The notes under the pieces: model-generated | What the model saw: the letters and a program-made list of their open reading frames with translations, nothing else | What the model was told of the DNA's origin: nothing | The model's database searches: none | Translations under genes and position numbers: made by a program | In this document: positions 22,722-32,903 of the stretch, one piece after another | How the letters are laid out: every line of letters begins with the position of its first letter | Numbering within the stretch: position 1 is the stretch's first letter | Assembly: GCA_963921935.1 (NCBI GenBank) | Contig: OY998181.1 | Span: 137,973,423-138,037,422 of the forward strand | Direction: 5' to 3' | Source of the DNA: Galeruca laticollis | Lineage: Eukaryota; Arthropoda; Insecta; Coleoptera; Chrysomelidae | Length of the DNA stretch: 64,000 bases

Positions 22722-25541
22722 ATGGACTTTCTTACCGGGACCGTGAATTGCCAAGGTCTAGCCAGGAAGCGACATCTTCTCAAACACCTTCTGCACTCCC
22801 TAAACATACAAGTACTTTCTATCACAGACACTCTTTTAAAGAACCCTCCTCGCTTCACTGGCTACACCACCTTCCACCTAGACAGGAACTTCTACTGTCA
22901 CGGCAACGGACTCCTCGTCCGAAACGGACTCCCCGCGTCACCACACCACCTCCCTGCACCTCTGTCTCAACAGAATTTGGATTGCATAGCCATCGACATA
23001 TCGTGGAATAATACCACGACGACATTTCTTTCCTACTACAAACATCCCAACCAACCACTATCAACCGACCTTCTCGAATATGCATCCTCTCTACCACGAG
23101 CCATAATAATGGGTGACTTAAACTCACGCAACATTCTTTTCGGTGATACACACACCAACCTCAACGGCAGACTACTCGCCGAACAACTCGTCTCACTCCC
23201 CCTCTTACGGATTAGAAATAATAATCCAACACTAGTAAGTCACCTCGGCTCCTCCATAGTCGATCACATAATCTGTACAGACAGATTAATCACTCTCGTG
23301 GACGACGAATGCTTTATAGGCGACCCTATCACCTCCGACCATGTCCCACTACTGGTCAAAACCGCACTACACAACCCCATACCACCACCAGCAACAAATT
23401 TTACATTTCGCGATTTCAAAAAAGCCGATTGGAATTCCTTTGCTAATCACGTCTTTACTAATTTACCACCACCCGTCATTCATCAGAATACTGATGACAT
23501 AGATAATCACGCAGAAGAATTCCAATCCCTCTTAATCGATGCGCAAGACATCGCCGTCCCACTCACCACCGTACACACCAATTTTCATGCACTTCCGCAA
23601 AGAATTTTGCAAAAGATACGTCAGAAAAGACAGTTATACAGATTATACGTCCGCACTCGAGATCCCGCAGTCAAAACACAATGGAACCGTCTCAACGCCC
23701 AGGTCCGACAAGAAATCAATGCTGAAAAGCAGAGAAAATGGAAGGCCGAAACAGCCGGACTGGACTTCAGATAAGGGCGCGTGTTTTGGCAAAAATTCAA
23801 CCGCCTCGTCGGCCTCAAGAGAAAGGTTGAATCACATCTCGAAGTGCAAGGACAGAAGATCTACACATCCGAAGACAAAGCCACCGCCTTCAAAAATAAC
23901 CTACAAACTGTCTTTTCACCACCCGATAACCCCCAATTTCTCAGGGACTTTGCCGCCGAAACCGACCTCATGACTCGAAATATTACTCGAAGTCCACACA
24001 TACACATCCCTCCTGATGAGAACTCTCCGCTTCTTTCACCATTCACCATCGAAGGAGTTCAGCTGGCGTGCCGAGCGGGGAGAAACAGTGCCCCAGGGCA
24101 CGACGGAATCTCGAGGCAGGCACTAAAAAACCTGCCAGAAGAGATCTTCCCTCCGCTCTGCGCCCTGCTGAACGCCTGCCTTGCCTTCTCTTACTTTCCT
24201 CGTTGTTGGAAATCTGCCAACGTAGTTCTCATCCCCAAACCCGGCAAAGACCCCACAAAGCCTGAATCTTACCGCCCTATTTCATTAATCAGCGTCCTAG
24301 GTAAAGTCTTTGAACGCTTGTTGAAAAAACGAATCTGGGACTTCTGCACTGAAAATAATATAATTCCGGCAATTCAATTCGGATTCAGGCCGGGCCACTC
24401 TTGTCAGAACGCAACCACCAGTCTCCAAACAATCATCACCCGAGCTTTAAATCAACGACGCTGTTCTGCCGCCATCCTCATGGACGTTCAGAAGGCCTTC
24501 GATCAAGTTTGGCACGCCGGACTAGTGAGAAAGCTACTGAGCATCCGATTGCCCAACCAAATTGTCAAATTAATATATTCTTACCTCACCGACCGATCGA
24601 TCAGCGTGAAAGTTGGTTATAGCATATCCGACCCCTTTACACCCCAAACCGGCGTTCCACAGGGCTCGATACTCGCTCCTCTACTATACATTATTTATAC
24701 GTATGATACACCAGTCCCACGACATCCCCGTGATAACGTCCAGCTATATGCGGATGATACCGCACTAATCATTTCTGCCACAGATATTCGCTCTCTCAAC
24801 ACTCGATCCCAAAATCTACTGACCCAATTTTCTAATTGGTGCAGGAAATGGCGGGTGACTCTCAATCCCCAAAAAACACAAGCAATCGTCTTCCAACACC
24901 CTGATACCAAGAGCGAACGACTTCTACCAAGAAACTTCCGCCTCGTGCTCTGGGGAGACCGACTCGAAATCCGCAAGGAGGTCGTCTATTTGGGAGTGAA
25001 ATTTACTTACACCCTCAACTGGACGCCCGACCTAACGGACACTTTAAATAAAGTCCGACGGAGAGTCAATCTTCTCAAGGCGCTCGGCGGCACATTCGGA
25101 CGCACACACCCTCTCACCTTGCTTCATACGTATAAAACATATATCCGCCCAATAATCGACTATAGAGCAAACGTCTACTGCACCCTCCCCAACCATCTTG
25201 CTAAACGACTTCGAACTTGTGAGCAGTCAATCCTTAGATACTGCCAATACAAGGCTCCATACTCGCCCACCAACACAGTATATGTCAACATAGACATCGA
25301 GCCCCTTCTACCACGCCTTAATAACCTACAAGCCCGATACGTTAGTCGTACTATCGAATCGGGCAGCGAAATCGCCAAAAACACCCTTCTCACACCGTGG
25401 GTCGCCAATAGACGACCCCTCGGTAGGTACCCCCAGAGGAAGCTCCCATTTCCTCCGTTACGCTTATTAGCCACGGCCTATGACGACCTCCCCGACGAAT
25501 ACGTTGACTACCTCGACAGCTCCCCTATCTCCATTAGATAA
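22722..25541 (+). pseudogene. LINE ORF2: APE endonuclease and reverse transcriptase, with in-frame TAA
   Basis: ATG at 22722 follows ORF1's stop as TAAGTCATG, suggesting termination-reinitiation as in Jockey elements. Residues 1-230 are an apurinic-type endonuclease: TVNCQGLARKRHLL, MGDLNSRNILFGD, SSIVDHIICT and ITSDHVPLL with the catalytic Asp-His. A TAA at 23772-23774 (after TAGLDFR) breaks the frame, which resumes in phase at GRVFWQKF. Reverse transcriptase follows: NSAPGHDGIS, LIPKPGKDPTKPESYRPISL, FGFRPGHSCQNA, MDVQKAFDQVW, GVPQGSILAPLL and LYADDTALI. The C-terminal thumb region is complete. The single nonsense codon should abolish reverse transcriptase; otherwise the protein is intact. 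It copies element RNA at nicked chromosomal DNA. Confidence 0.9.
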
Positions 25542-26520
25542 CGACAAATTCAATATTTCTCACATAAATTCAGTCAAATCTCTCCAACAACCTTCTCAAC
25601 AAAGCCCAAATCCATAAAACAAACATCTCTAACAAATTCTAAATTTCCTTCCAGCTATTAATTGTTCAACACTTTGGACTCACCCTATACTTTTATGCCG
25701 CCCCCACACCACCTACGTCGGTGTTGCAGGTTTTAGCGGTTTTCCTGTACACTCTGTGAATTTATTCACTAGCCAAATGGACCGACGATCGACGCACCCG
25801 CATTTTTGGATTTAAAGATTGTTATTATGTCGCCGACCACCTTAAACAGTCCCCGAACCACCGAAGGCACGTCCCCGCAACTTTTCTTAAATCTCAACAA
25901 TTTATCATATTCTATACACTTTTAAATAAAATGTCTCCTATACACTTTTCTTTCGAAAAATTCTCAAAACCAATAAAAATCTCAATCACCAATATTTCAT
26001 CATTATTCCTCTTTAATACCGGAGACATTCAAATTCAGTTAAAACACCCTTTTACTTAAACAACTTCAATAGTTTCTGACACCTAGCCAGCCAACACACA
26101 GCTATGTATCGGCAACGATACATGGTTCGTCTTCAACATTCAATCTCCAATTCCATACACTTTTTGTCACTCTCTCCGCTCACTATCAAGCTTCGCTGTT
26201 TCCAAACATCACCCTCCTAGATACCCCAATACAAACAACCCTCCAGTTACTTTCTGGCGAAAAGCCCGCTCAATTCCCTCAAAATTCCATACACCTTTAA
26301 AAGCACATTTTCTAGACACTTTTAAACAAATCTTACTAGACACCTTTACCCCTAACTCAGTTTCTCGGCCAACGCGCACAAAACCCCCCAACACACCCCC
26401 CCCAACCAGCCCTGAAGAGGAAACAAATCCTATAGCAGGGCACCCAAGAAAAGTTCAACTCATCCAAAAACATTCCACCCAACAGAATCTCACACGAACT
26501 TCTCTCTCTCTCCTTTATGT
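25542..26520 (+). other. LINE 3' untranslated region (inferred)
   Basis: C-rich, with no open frame of interest, continuing the composition of ORF2. It ends around a CT-rich stretch at 26499-26513. Minus-strand open frames here appear compositional. Confidence 0.5.
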
Positions 26521-26619
26521 GGAATTTTACGCTCTACAACTTTTATTTGAAGTAAATAGAAATTGAACGCGTTCAGCCACACTAGCGCAAAGTTAGCGCT
26601 CCGTGAAACTATACGTATA

Positions 26620-27735
26620 ATGGAGGCTACAATAATTAAAAGTGAAAAAGGCAAAGATTTGTTAGTGATCGATGGGTTTAAATTTTCATTCCACAAGTTA
26701 TTAGCAAGAGACACTCTAAAAAGATGGCTTTGTGCGTCCAGGAAAACGCAGTGCAAAGCTTTTGTTAAAACAAAATTGGACCGTCCAGAAGTGATCGAAT
26801 CTTCTTTAAACCACAACCATGAGAAATTATCAGAAGAACTTCTAAATAGGCAGACTCTAAGCAATGCTGTAAAAATTAAAGCAATAGAAGATATTTCGGC
26901 AAAACCAATGGGCCTAATAAGAAAGGAGGTAAGATAATCCCATTGTGAAACTATTACTACTCATGACGTTGAAAGGATGAGAAAAAATATGTATACTGCT
27001 AGGTCCAAAATTGCATCAAAACTTCCAACTAATATAGTTGAATATCATAGTTTATTAAATTCTGTTACTTTAAAAACTAATAGGGACGAATATTTTATTC
27101 TTAAAAATGATGAAATAAATAATATAGTCATGTTTTCATGTAAAACAAATATTATTGCTCTAAAAGAAATAAGTGAATTATATGTTGATGGCACTTTCGA
27201 TTATTGCCCTAAATTTTTTTTACAATTGTTTACCATTCATGGCTTTAAAAATAATCATTATATTCCTTTGGTTTTCTTTCTTCTAAAAAATAAAAATACA
27301 GTATCGTATAAATTAGCTTTACAATATTTAAAATAAATATATCTATCTACAACAGGTCACGACTTTCTTCCAAAAACTATAACTTCAGATTTTGAATTAG
27401 CAATACACAAAGCAATTCGCGAAATTTTTCCAAAAACAGAAATTAAGGGATGTCTATTTCACCTAGGTCAAAGTTGGTATAGAAAAATTCAAAGTTTAGA
27501 ACTTTCTACCGAGTATCAGTTAAAAGACAATTTAGAAACAGATATAACTAAATACCTTACTTATATTTTTGGTTTACCATTCCTTAAAGCAGAAGACGTT
27601 GGCGATTGCTTTGTTCTTGATCTCATTGCAATTCAACCAGATGATGAGAGGGTGATTAAATTTAATGACTATTTAGTTGAAACTTACGAATGTGAAAATT
27701 TACAGGAAATTTGTCAAATTATCGATGTCGCATGA
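26620..27735 (+). pseudogene. FLYWCH-type zinc finger / MULE transposase relic
   Basis: Starts at ATG 26620. Residues 1-60 form a FLYWCH-type zinc finger (FKFSFHKLLARDTLKRWLC, then KTQCKAFVKT and NHNHE). After a TAA (26935-26937) the same frame continues through VDGTFDYCPKFFLQLFTIHG and PLVFFLLKNKN, hallmarks of the Mutator-like (MULE) transposase core with its first catalytic aspartate. After a second stop (27334-27336) come ITSDFELAIHKAI and GCLFHLGQSWYRKIQ, with the second aspartate and the C/H pair. The stop at 27735 ends the remnant. Apart from the two stops, the frame is undisturbed. Such FLYWCH-MULE genes are common in insects. Confidence 0.8.
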
Positions 27736-28930
27736 AAAAACATGAAATTTCGCGTTTCAATAAAAATTACTAATTGTCTATGTATTAATTAGATCACGTT
27801 GAATCCAACGATAGGTTTAATATTTTCGTAGTACAATTAGTGTAGAAGTTACACATAAAATGACGTTCGTAGTAAATCCTGTCTGCATAAATGCTCTAAT
27901 TGTGTACCGCGCGTGAAAATGTAAAAGTTCACGTTTCGTGTCGTATGCAAAATTATTATGTGTCAATGTATTACGTAGATTGCGCTGATTCATATTTTGT
28001 GTCATATAACGTTCTACGATATTCCGTTTAGAAGTTACGAGCAAAAGAAGTTTCACATTTTATATAATTTCACTTTGCATTCACCGTGTATAGAAAATAT
28101 TATTGCTATGGTATTCATGTTGTATTTCTACGTTCGTGTACTATCTGACAGTCACCTCTCAAAATTTCAGATCGATATTCCAATTATTTTGGACGGTACG
28201 AAGGTGTAACCGTCGACGCTGAAGTAATGACAGCTTGCTGTTCTCCCAGCGTATGTTTCATCCCAAGGTACAATGAGGAGGGTGGTTTAAGGAGGTGAAA
28301 GTCCCACACAAATCCGCAGAATTGCACTGCCTGCTGTCGGAAATGGCATTAGCTTCCACCCCACCTCCGAAAAAAAAAACGTCACCGTGTATCTGCGATT
28401 ATAGGGAGACTTGCGATTTTCAATTTCAAAATCCACATTTCAAGGTTTTATATTATTTTTAATGCGTAGATATACTAATTTTGACTAGTAGACTCCGAAA
28501 ATCCAAAAAAAACTTTGTAGGACAATCGGTTCACAAGTTATGGACCATCGAACTATCAAAAATTTCTTGATAAATTTCCATGTTGAGTGTGGTCCGTTTT
28601 TATCTTTTAATATTCAATCTCTTTACAAAATCTTTATCTGCGAGTATTATAAACATTTTGGCGGTATTCCATTATTATTTATAAATATTTTTCTTTAATA
28701 TATTGAAACAATCTGTTTTTGTGTTAAGTGGAAAACTTTTATTTTAGGATTTTTAGAAAAGGTTGATTTCAAAATATGTTATGTGAATTGTTTATTATCA
28801 TGTAAACAATTGTCCTAAAGTGGATATGATATGTAGCCCTTGAAAATATTTATTTCAGTTGGGTAGTATGACGTTTTATTAATTCAGGCTGCAAATATAT
28901 ATATATGGGTGATAGGGGTGTTTCCTCTGT
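27736..28930. other. Spacer with a GC-rich island
   Basis: No gene recognised. 28200-28380 is much more GC-rich than its surroundings (for example AAGGAGGTGAAAGTCCC, CCACCCCACCTCCG), ends in an A-run and may be a SINE or LINE fragment; I could not identify it. Inverted sequences AATTACTAATTGTCTATG and CATTTTATGTGTAACTTC suggest old repeats. Confidence 0.35.
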
Positions 28931-28931
28931 G

Positions 28932-28970
28932 TATATATAGCTGTTATATATGTATATTGCGATATCACTT
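28932..28970 (+). promoter_or_regulatory. Possible promoter of the Rep-like gene
   Basis: TATATATAG at 28932-28940, followed by an initiator-like TATCACTT about 33 bp downstream and the ATG at 29032. Because AT-rich DNA often contains TATA by chance, this is a weak call. Confidence 0.3.
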
Positions 28971-29031
28971 TGTTTTTTGTTTTGTGTTATATCGTGTTGT
29001 GTTATAAGTGGAAAGTGGTTTGTTTTGTAAT

Positions 29032-30303
29032 ATGGCTGACAATAATAGACGTGTAAGAGGTGGAAAACAATATTTTATGACTATTCCGTTCGCGATCGGC
29101 AGTGAAACCCGCGATATTTGTAAAGAGAAATTGTTAATTGGATTGAAAATTTTTTATTTTTTGGGAACATTTCCCGAAGGTCCCATTGAATTTGAACGGC
29201 CCAGACAATCTCTTTTTGACGACAATATATTGGAGCAAAATCGTGTGGACATATTACCTTTTGTTCTAGGGAACGATCAGGAATACGTTCGGCCGGAGGC
29301 TAATATAGGTGACTTGTACGATCAGTGCTTGGTGAGTTATTGTATTGGGGCCGAAGATTATAAGCAACCTCATGCAGTACGTAATCTTGCTTTCCACATT
29401 CATGCATACGTAGAATTTAGATATGAATGTTTCGTCAATGAGGTAAGGTGTTATTTGAAATATCTCTATAATAATAATCCTGGCATTAATGTATTACCTG
29501 CGAGAAATAAAAAAGCTACCTTACGATATATAACGAAGGAAGATACATCTCCTCTGTTTAACGTACGTCTTGATGAATTGCATTTTAATTATCAGTTGTT
29601 TCAGTGGGTGTCTAGTAACAATCAGAAATTTAATTGTCTTGATGACTTTGTTGTGCAAAATCGAACACATTATAAATTTTTGGAACAGTACAAAAAAAAA
29701 TTTATGAAAACCAGATTAGTTGAATCAAATGTTGAATTCGACAGGCAATATATTAAACCTGTTCAAATTGTTAGGCGTACTTCTTGGACATTGGACGTCG
29801 TAATGTGGTATAATTCGTTTATACAAGCTGTACAGATTCATAAACGTCCTCAATTGTATTTATATGGGGATGCTAATATGGGTAAATCCACGTTTGTAAT
29901 CCAAGATTTGTTAAATCGACGTATTATGGAACGTGCCTTTTACCAGTCTTCAGATCCATTTTTTCTAGAAGGTCTAGATCCTTCATTTCATAAAGTGATA
30001 ATTTTCGAAGAATTTGATAAAAAACATTATGATATCTCAATATTAAAGACACTATTAGAAGGTAGACCTACAGTTGTTCGGAGAAAGCACAAAACAAGTG
30101 AGGTTATTAAGTGGACGTATCCCGCAATAATGATCTCAAATTTCCCAATTGATATTAATGTGGATCCTGCATTGTTAGTGCGATTAAAAGTTGTACATGC
30201 GAATTCTAAATATTATCAGCGTCCTATCATAGATTGTTCACCGATATTACCTGTAGTATCGACAGAAAATATCGTGATTGAAATATCGGATGACGACGAA
30301 TAA
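29032..30303 (+). CDS. Rep-like protein: HUH endonuclease plus superfamily-3 helicase
   Basis: 423 aa from ATG 29032 (the frame is open upstream but has no ATG). The N-terminal nickase shows motif I (QYFMTIPF, about residues 13-20), the HUH motif FHIHAYVEF with His122 and His124, and motif III LRYITKED with candidate catalytic Tyr166. The C-terminal superfamily-3 helicase has Walker A YGDANMGKST (279-287), Walker B KVIIFEEFD (Glu326/327), a B' region (EGRPTVVRRKHK) and motif C PAIMISNFP (Asn370). This order is that of CRESS-DNA virus Rep proteins, which nick a replication origin and unwind DNA for rolling-circle replication. The length exceeds the usual 300 or so. The tail IVIEISDDDE resembles a SUMO-interacting motif. 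No intron, stop or frameshift was seen. It may be an endogenous virus gene or a Rep-encoding transposon gene. Confidence 0.85.
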   Translation: MADNNRRVRGGKQYFMTIPFAIGSETRDICKEKLLIGLKIFYFLGTFPEGPIEFERPRQSLFDDNILEQNRVDILPFVLGNDQEYVRPEANIGDLYDQCLVSYCIGAEDYKQPHAVRNLAFHIHAYVEFRYECFVNEVRCYLKYLYNNNPGINVLPARNKKATLRYITKEDTSPLFNVRLDELHFNYQLFQWVSSNNQKFNCLDDFVVQNRTHYKFLEQYKKKFMKTRLVESNVEFDRQYIKPVQIVRRTSWTLDVVMWYNSFIQAVQIHKRPQLYLYGDANMGKSTFVIQDLLNRRIMERAFYQSSDPFFLEGLDPSFHKVIIFEEFDKKHYDISILKTLLEGRPTVVRRKHKTSEVIKWTYPAIMISNFPIDINVDPALLVRLKVVHANSKYYQRPIIDCSPILPVVSTENIVIEISDDDE

Positions 30304-31290
30304 TATTGAAATTGTGCAATTGGGGATGTGTATACTGTACGTTTTTATTAATATTAATTAGTATTATCGAAACGTAAGTATAATTAGTTATTATTATCAT
30401 TGACAAAGTAAGATATATTATTTTACTTAAATGTCACAAAGTACTAATTTCATATAATTATATATTTGCTCTTGTTTATTATGTATATTGCTCATGGAAC
30501 GAGTTATTGTGATATCCTCTAGTATAACTACATCTTCAAATGATTTATATCGATCACTTTAATTAAAATTCTATTTTCCAATTTAATATAAACAAATAAA
30601 AATGTTCTATATAATATAAATTTTCCTTATCATTGCAACCTACGATAATTAAATGTAATGTGTTTATATTATATTTGATGAATGTTTCATATCTTGATAA
30701 CTGTCCTAAAATTTCTATTCATGTTTATTCGATGTTGAAAGAAATAAAACCAAATATTCCCTATCTATTGCCTCTGATTGCCTATTTATTAACAATATAT
30801 TTATTCACAGTATAATATAGGAGCTTGTACAATTATTATAATAATATTTGTGCAATAGTTTGTTACATAGTATTGTATGTTGATTATCATTGTTCTCATT
30901 ATGTGCACCCATAATTAGATCTAATGTGTTTATATTATATTGATTTAATAGTTCATGTCTGGATAATATAGATCAAGTTCCACTTCAAAATTTATATACT
31001 CCTATATGTTTATACAAATGTGTGCCCATTCTTGCATGTTTGTGTATTCTTGGAAATTCTATTCATCGTTAAGTGTCATAAGCGGTTTGTATCCCTCATA
31101 AAAAATGTATACCTCGTAAAAGGGATGAATGATTACAGTACTTGGAGGTGTGAGAGTGTCATAAAATTTTTGATTATTGAATATCTATAGTGGTGAATTC
31201 TGGTGGATAGAATATTTTATGATTGGTTGAAAATTTGAAGACTCGTCGGGTTTGCAACCAATGAAATATCAGGAGATCGGTGGTAGTCTT
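30304..31290. other. Rep unit 3' region
   Basis: AT-rich, no clear gene. Bases just after the stop (GGGGATGTGTATACTGTACG) are conserved after the Rep relic ending at 58482. A segment of about 55 bp containing TAATGTGTTTATATTATATT is duplicated at 30645 and 30911. Iteron-like GTATCCCTCATAAAAAA and GTATACCTCGTAAAAGG lie at about 31088-31125. Confidence 0.4.
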
Positions 31291-31295
31291 CGTTC

Positions 31296-31418
31296 TATAA
31301 ATAGTGGTGGAGAAGATTAAAATGTCTATTCCGGCTTTTCAGTTTGTTCATTTAATATTAATATTATTTTTTGAATATTGTGTTATTTGTGAAAATTGTG
31401 TCTTCAGATATTTGGTAA
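31296..31418 (+). promoter_or_regulatory. Candidate promoter and leader exon
   Basis: TATAAATAG at 31296-31304, arthropod initiator-like TTCAGTTTG at 31339, and a strong splice donor TTTG/GTAAGTT at about 31413. It would produce a short leader exon spliced to a downstream gene. The 45-bp TATA-initiator spacing is longer than usual. Confidence 0.35.
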
Positions 31419-31599
31419 GTTATAATTTAAATATTTCAAATTCTTATTATATTAGGTAAAATTTTTTTGACAAAATTCGTACTTCAGTTTAGTAGTTTCA
31501 AAATATTATCATCCTGTATCTTTTTGTTAGTCTGTTGTATCTGATGTTCTCATTCTGTATTTTATATCAAAAATGTGGTTTAATCTTGGTATCTTGTCG

Positions 31600-32240
31600 T
31601 ATTGCAATGTCGATGGTAATTATAAATTGATAATACGCAATATCAATTTTTAATTACCATCGACATTTCAATACAAGAAGATATCAAACGGAAGATAGAT
31701 TTACAATATACCATGTAAAATGAGAACATACGATAGAACATATATAATATATTTACATACATGATCGTTAATGATATACAGAATGAAGCATAGCATATGT
31801 GAGATGAATGAAGTACAAATACTCAACCTATGAAAGACCCTATCGGTAATATAATTTGTTACATACACACTTTGCAAATAATGCAATATACTAGTATTTT
31901 AAATGAAACTCGCGGTTTCTAGTTAATTCCACAATATAATAAAAGTTATTGAAAATTCTAAAAAATATGTGAGTTTCATTTAAAATACTAGTATATTGCA
32001 TTATTTGCAAAACAAATTATATTACCTATAGGGTCTTTCATAGGTTGAGTATTTGTACTTCATTCATCTCACATATGCTATGCTTCATTCTGTATATCAT
32101 TAACGATCATGTATGTAAATATATTATATATGTTCTATCGTATGTTCTCACTTTACATGGTATATTGTAAATCTATCTTCCGTTTGATATCTTCTTGTAT
32201 TGAAATGTCGATGGTAATTAAAAATTGATATTGCGGATGT
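31600..32240. repeat. Large palindrome with Penelope terminus at its centre
   Basis: About 31640-31918 is repeated inverted at about 31962-32236. A smaller inverted copy of the outermost part (GTATTGCAATGTCGATGGTA, 31600-31640) adds a third version. The central loop (about 31919-31961) matches the terminal sequence of the Penelope-like element (CTAGTTAATTCCACAATATA as at 7802). The right arm, read rightwards, resembles the leader upstream of the gene at 53035 (52890-53034), so the arms are two divergent leaders. The right arm lacks about 12 bp of the left arm near 31990. Confidence 0.85.
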
Positions 32241-32516
32241 TATTCTTCAAATCAGTAAATAATGTCAGTTATTTAATTTCACTCTTATACAATTTCGCTA
32301 GTTTCCAGAATGTCTATGAAGTCTCAACAATTTGTAGTATATTTAATATGACATTATAAAAAATTAAAAGTTCGTTAATTGTCTTTCAATGTTCATTGTT
32401 ACAATGTTATTTACAAATGCTTTTTTTGAATTTTATTAAAATATGTTTGAAGTATATTCAGTACTAATATTGATATTTGTTCTTTCTTGAAATACCTATA
32501 CATTATTATCATAAAT

Positions 32517-32518
<2 letters not shown>

Positions 32519-32556
<38 letters not shown>
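32519..32556. repeat. (AT)n microsatellite
   Basis: Perfect AT dinucleotide run. Further (AT)n tracts lie at 41591-41604 and 52168-52219 and appear to be parts of one original tract split by insertions. Confidence 0.95.
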
Positions 32557-32557
<1 letters not shown>

Positions 32558-32572
32558 GTTAACATACAAGGT

Positions 32573-32903
32573 GGGCTCCTCCCATGTTAAATCTGAGGTA
32601 TAAGTGAGCTCCGCGGTAAAATGGGCTCCGATATACGGAGCCCAGTTTACCAAGTCCTAAAAAAAGCATCAACTACCTTATATTTATGTCTAGATTGATT
32701 TGGCATAGTTTTTAGAAGGAGCTAATTTTGGCCGTTTTCGTGAATTTGTATATTTTTGTAGTGCGCGTGTATATTTCTAGATGGCGATATGTTGAAAACT
32801 TGATATACATTTTATGTTATATTTCTAGGTCAAACAAGGATCCGATAACTTTGGCACCACTGCAGTTGAGTACCACATCACTGTAGCGGTCAGAGTGAGC
32901 TCC
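32573..32903 (+). promoter_or_regulatory. Left GGGCTCC motif cluster
   Basis: GGGCTCC at 32573 and 32623, GAGCTCC at 32606 and 32897, inverted GGAGCCC at 32637. The context is usually A-rich-GTGGGCTCCG-TATA. Likely repeated protein-binding sites. Confidence 0.55.

Larger units (their letters stand above)
20800..26520 (+). mobile_element. Jockey-type non-LTR retrotransposon (LINE)
   Basis: A GC-richer block with the order leader with hairpins, ORF1 (CCHC zinc knuckles), ORF2 (endonuclease and reverse transcriptase), C-rich 3' untranslated region. Both ORFs are full length apart from one nonsense codon each and an unclear ORF1 start, so the copy is recent but inactive. The ends are approximate: no poly(A) tail or target duplication was identified. 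The C-rich coding strand contrasts with the AT-rich surroundings. Confidence 0.85.

Noticed and set aside
22231..23011. Pro/His-rich plus-strand frames overlapping LINE ORF1 and ORF2
   Set aside because: Out-of-frame readings of C-rich coding sequence; the true frames carry the zinc knuckles and endonuclease motifs.
28200..28380. GC-rich patch resembling a structured RNA or rRNA fragment
   Set aside because: I could not match it to any rRNA or tRNA core; left as an unidentified repeat.
30358..30368. TAGTATTATC after the Rep-like gene, one base from the CRESS origin nonamer
   Set aside because: No flanking stem, the key last base differs, and it is not conserved after Rep relic 3; expected by chance in AT-rich DNA.
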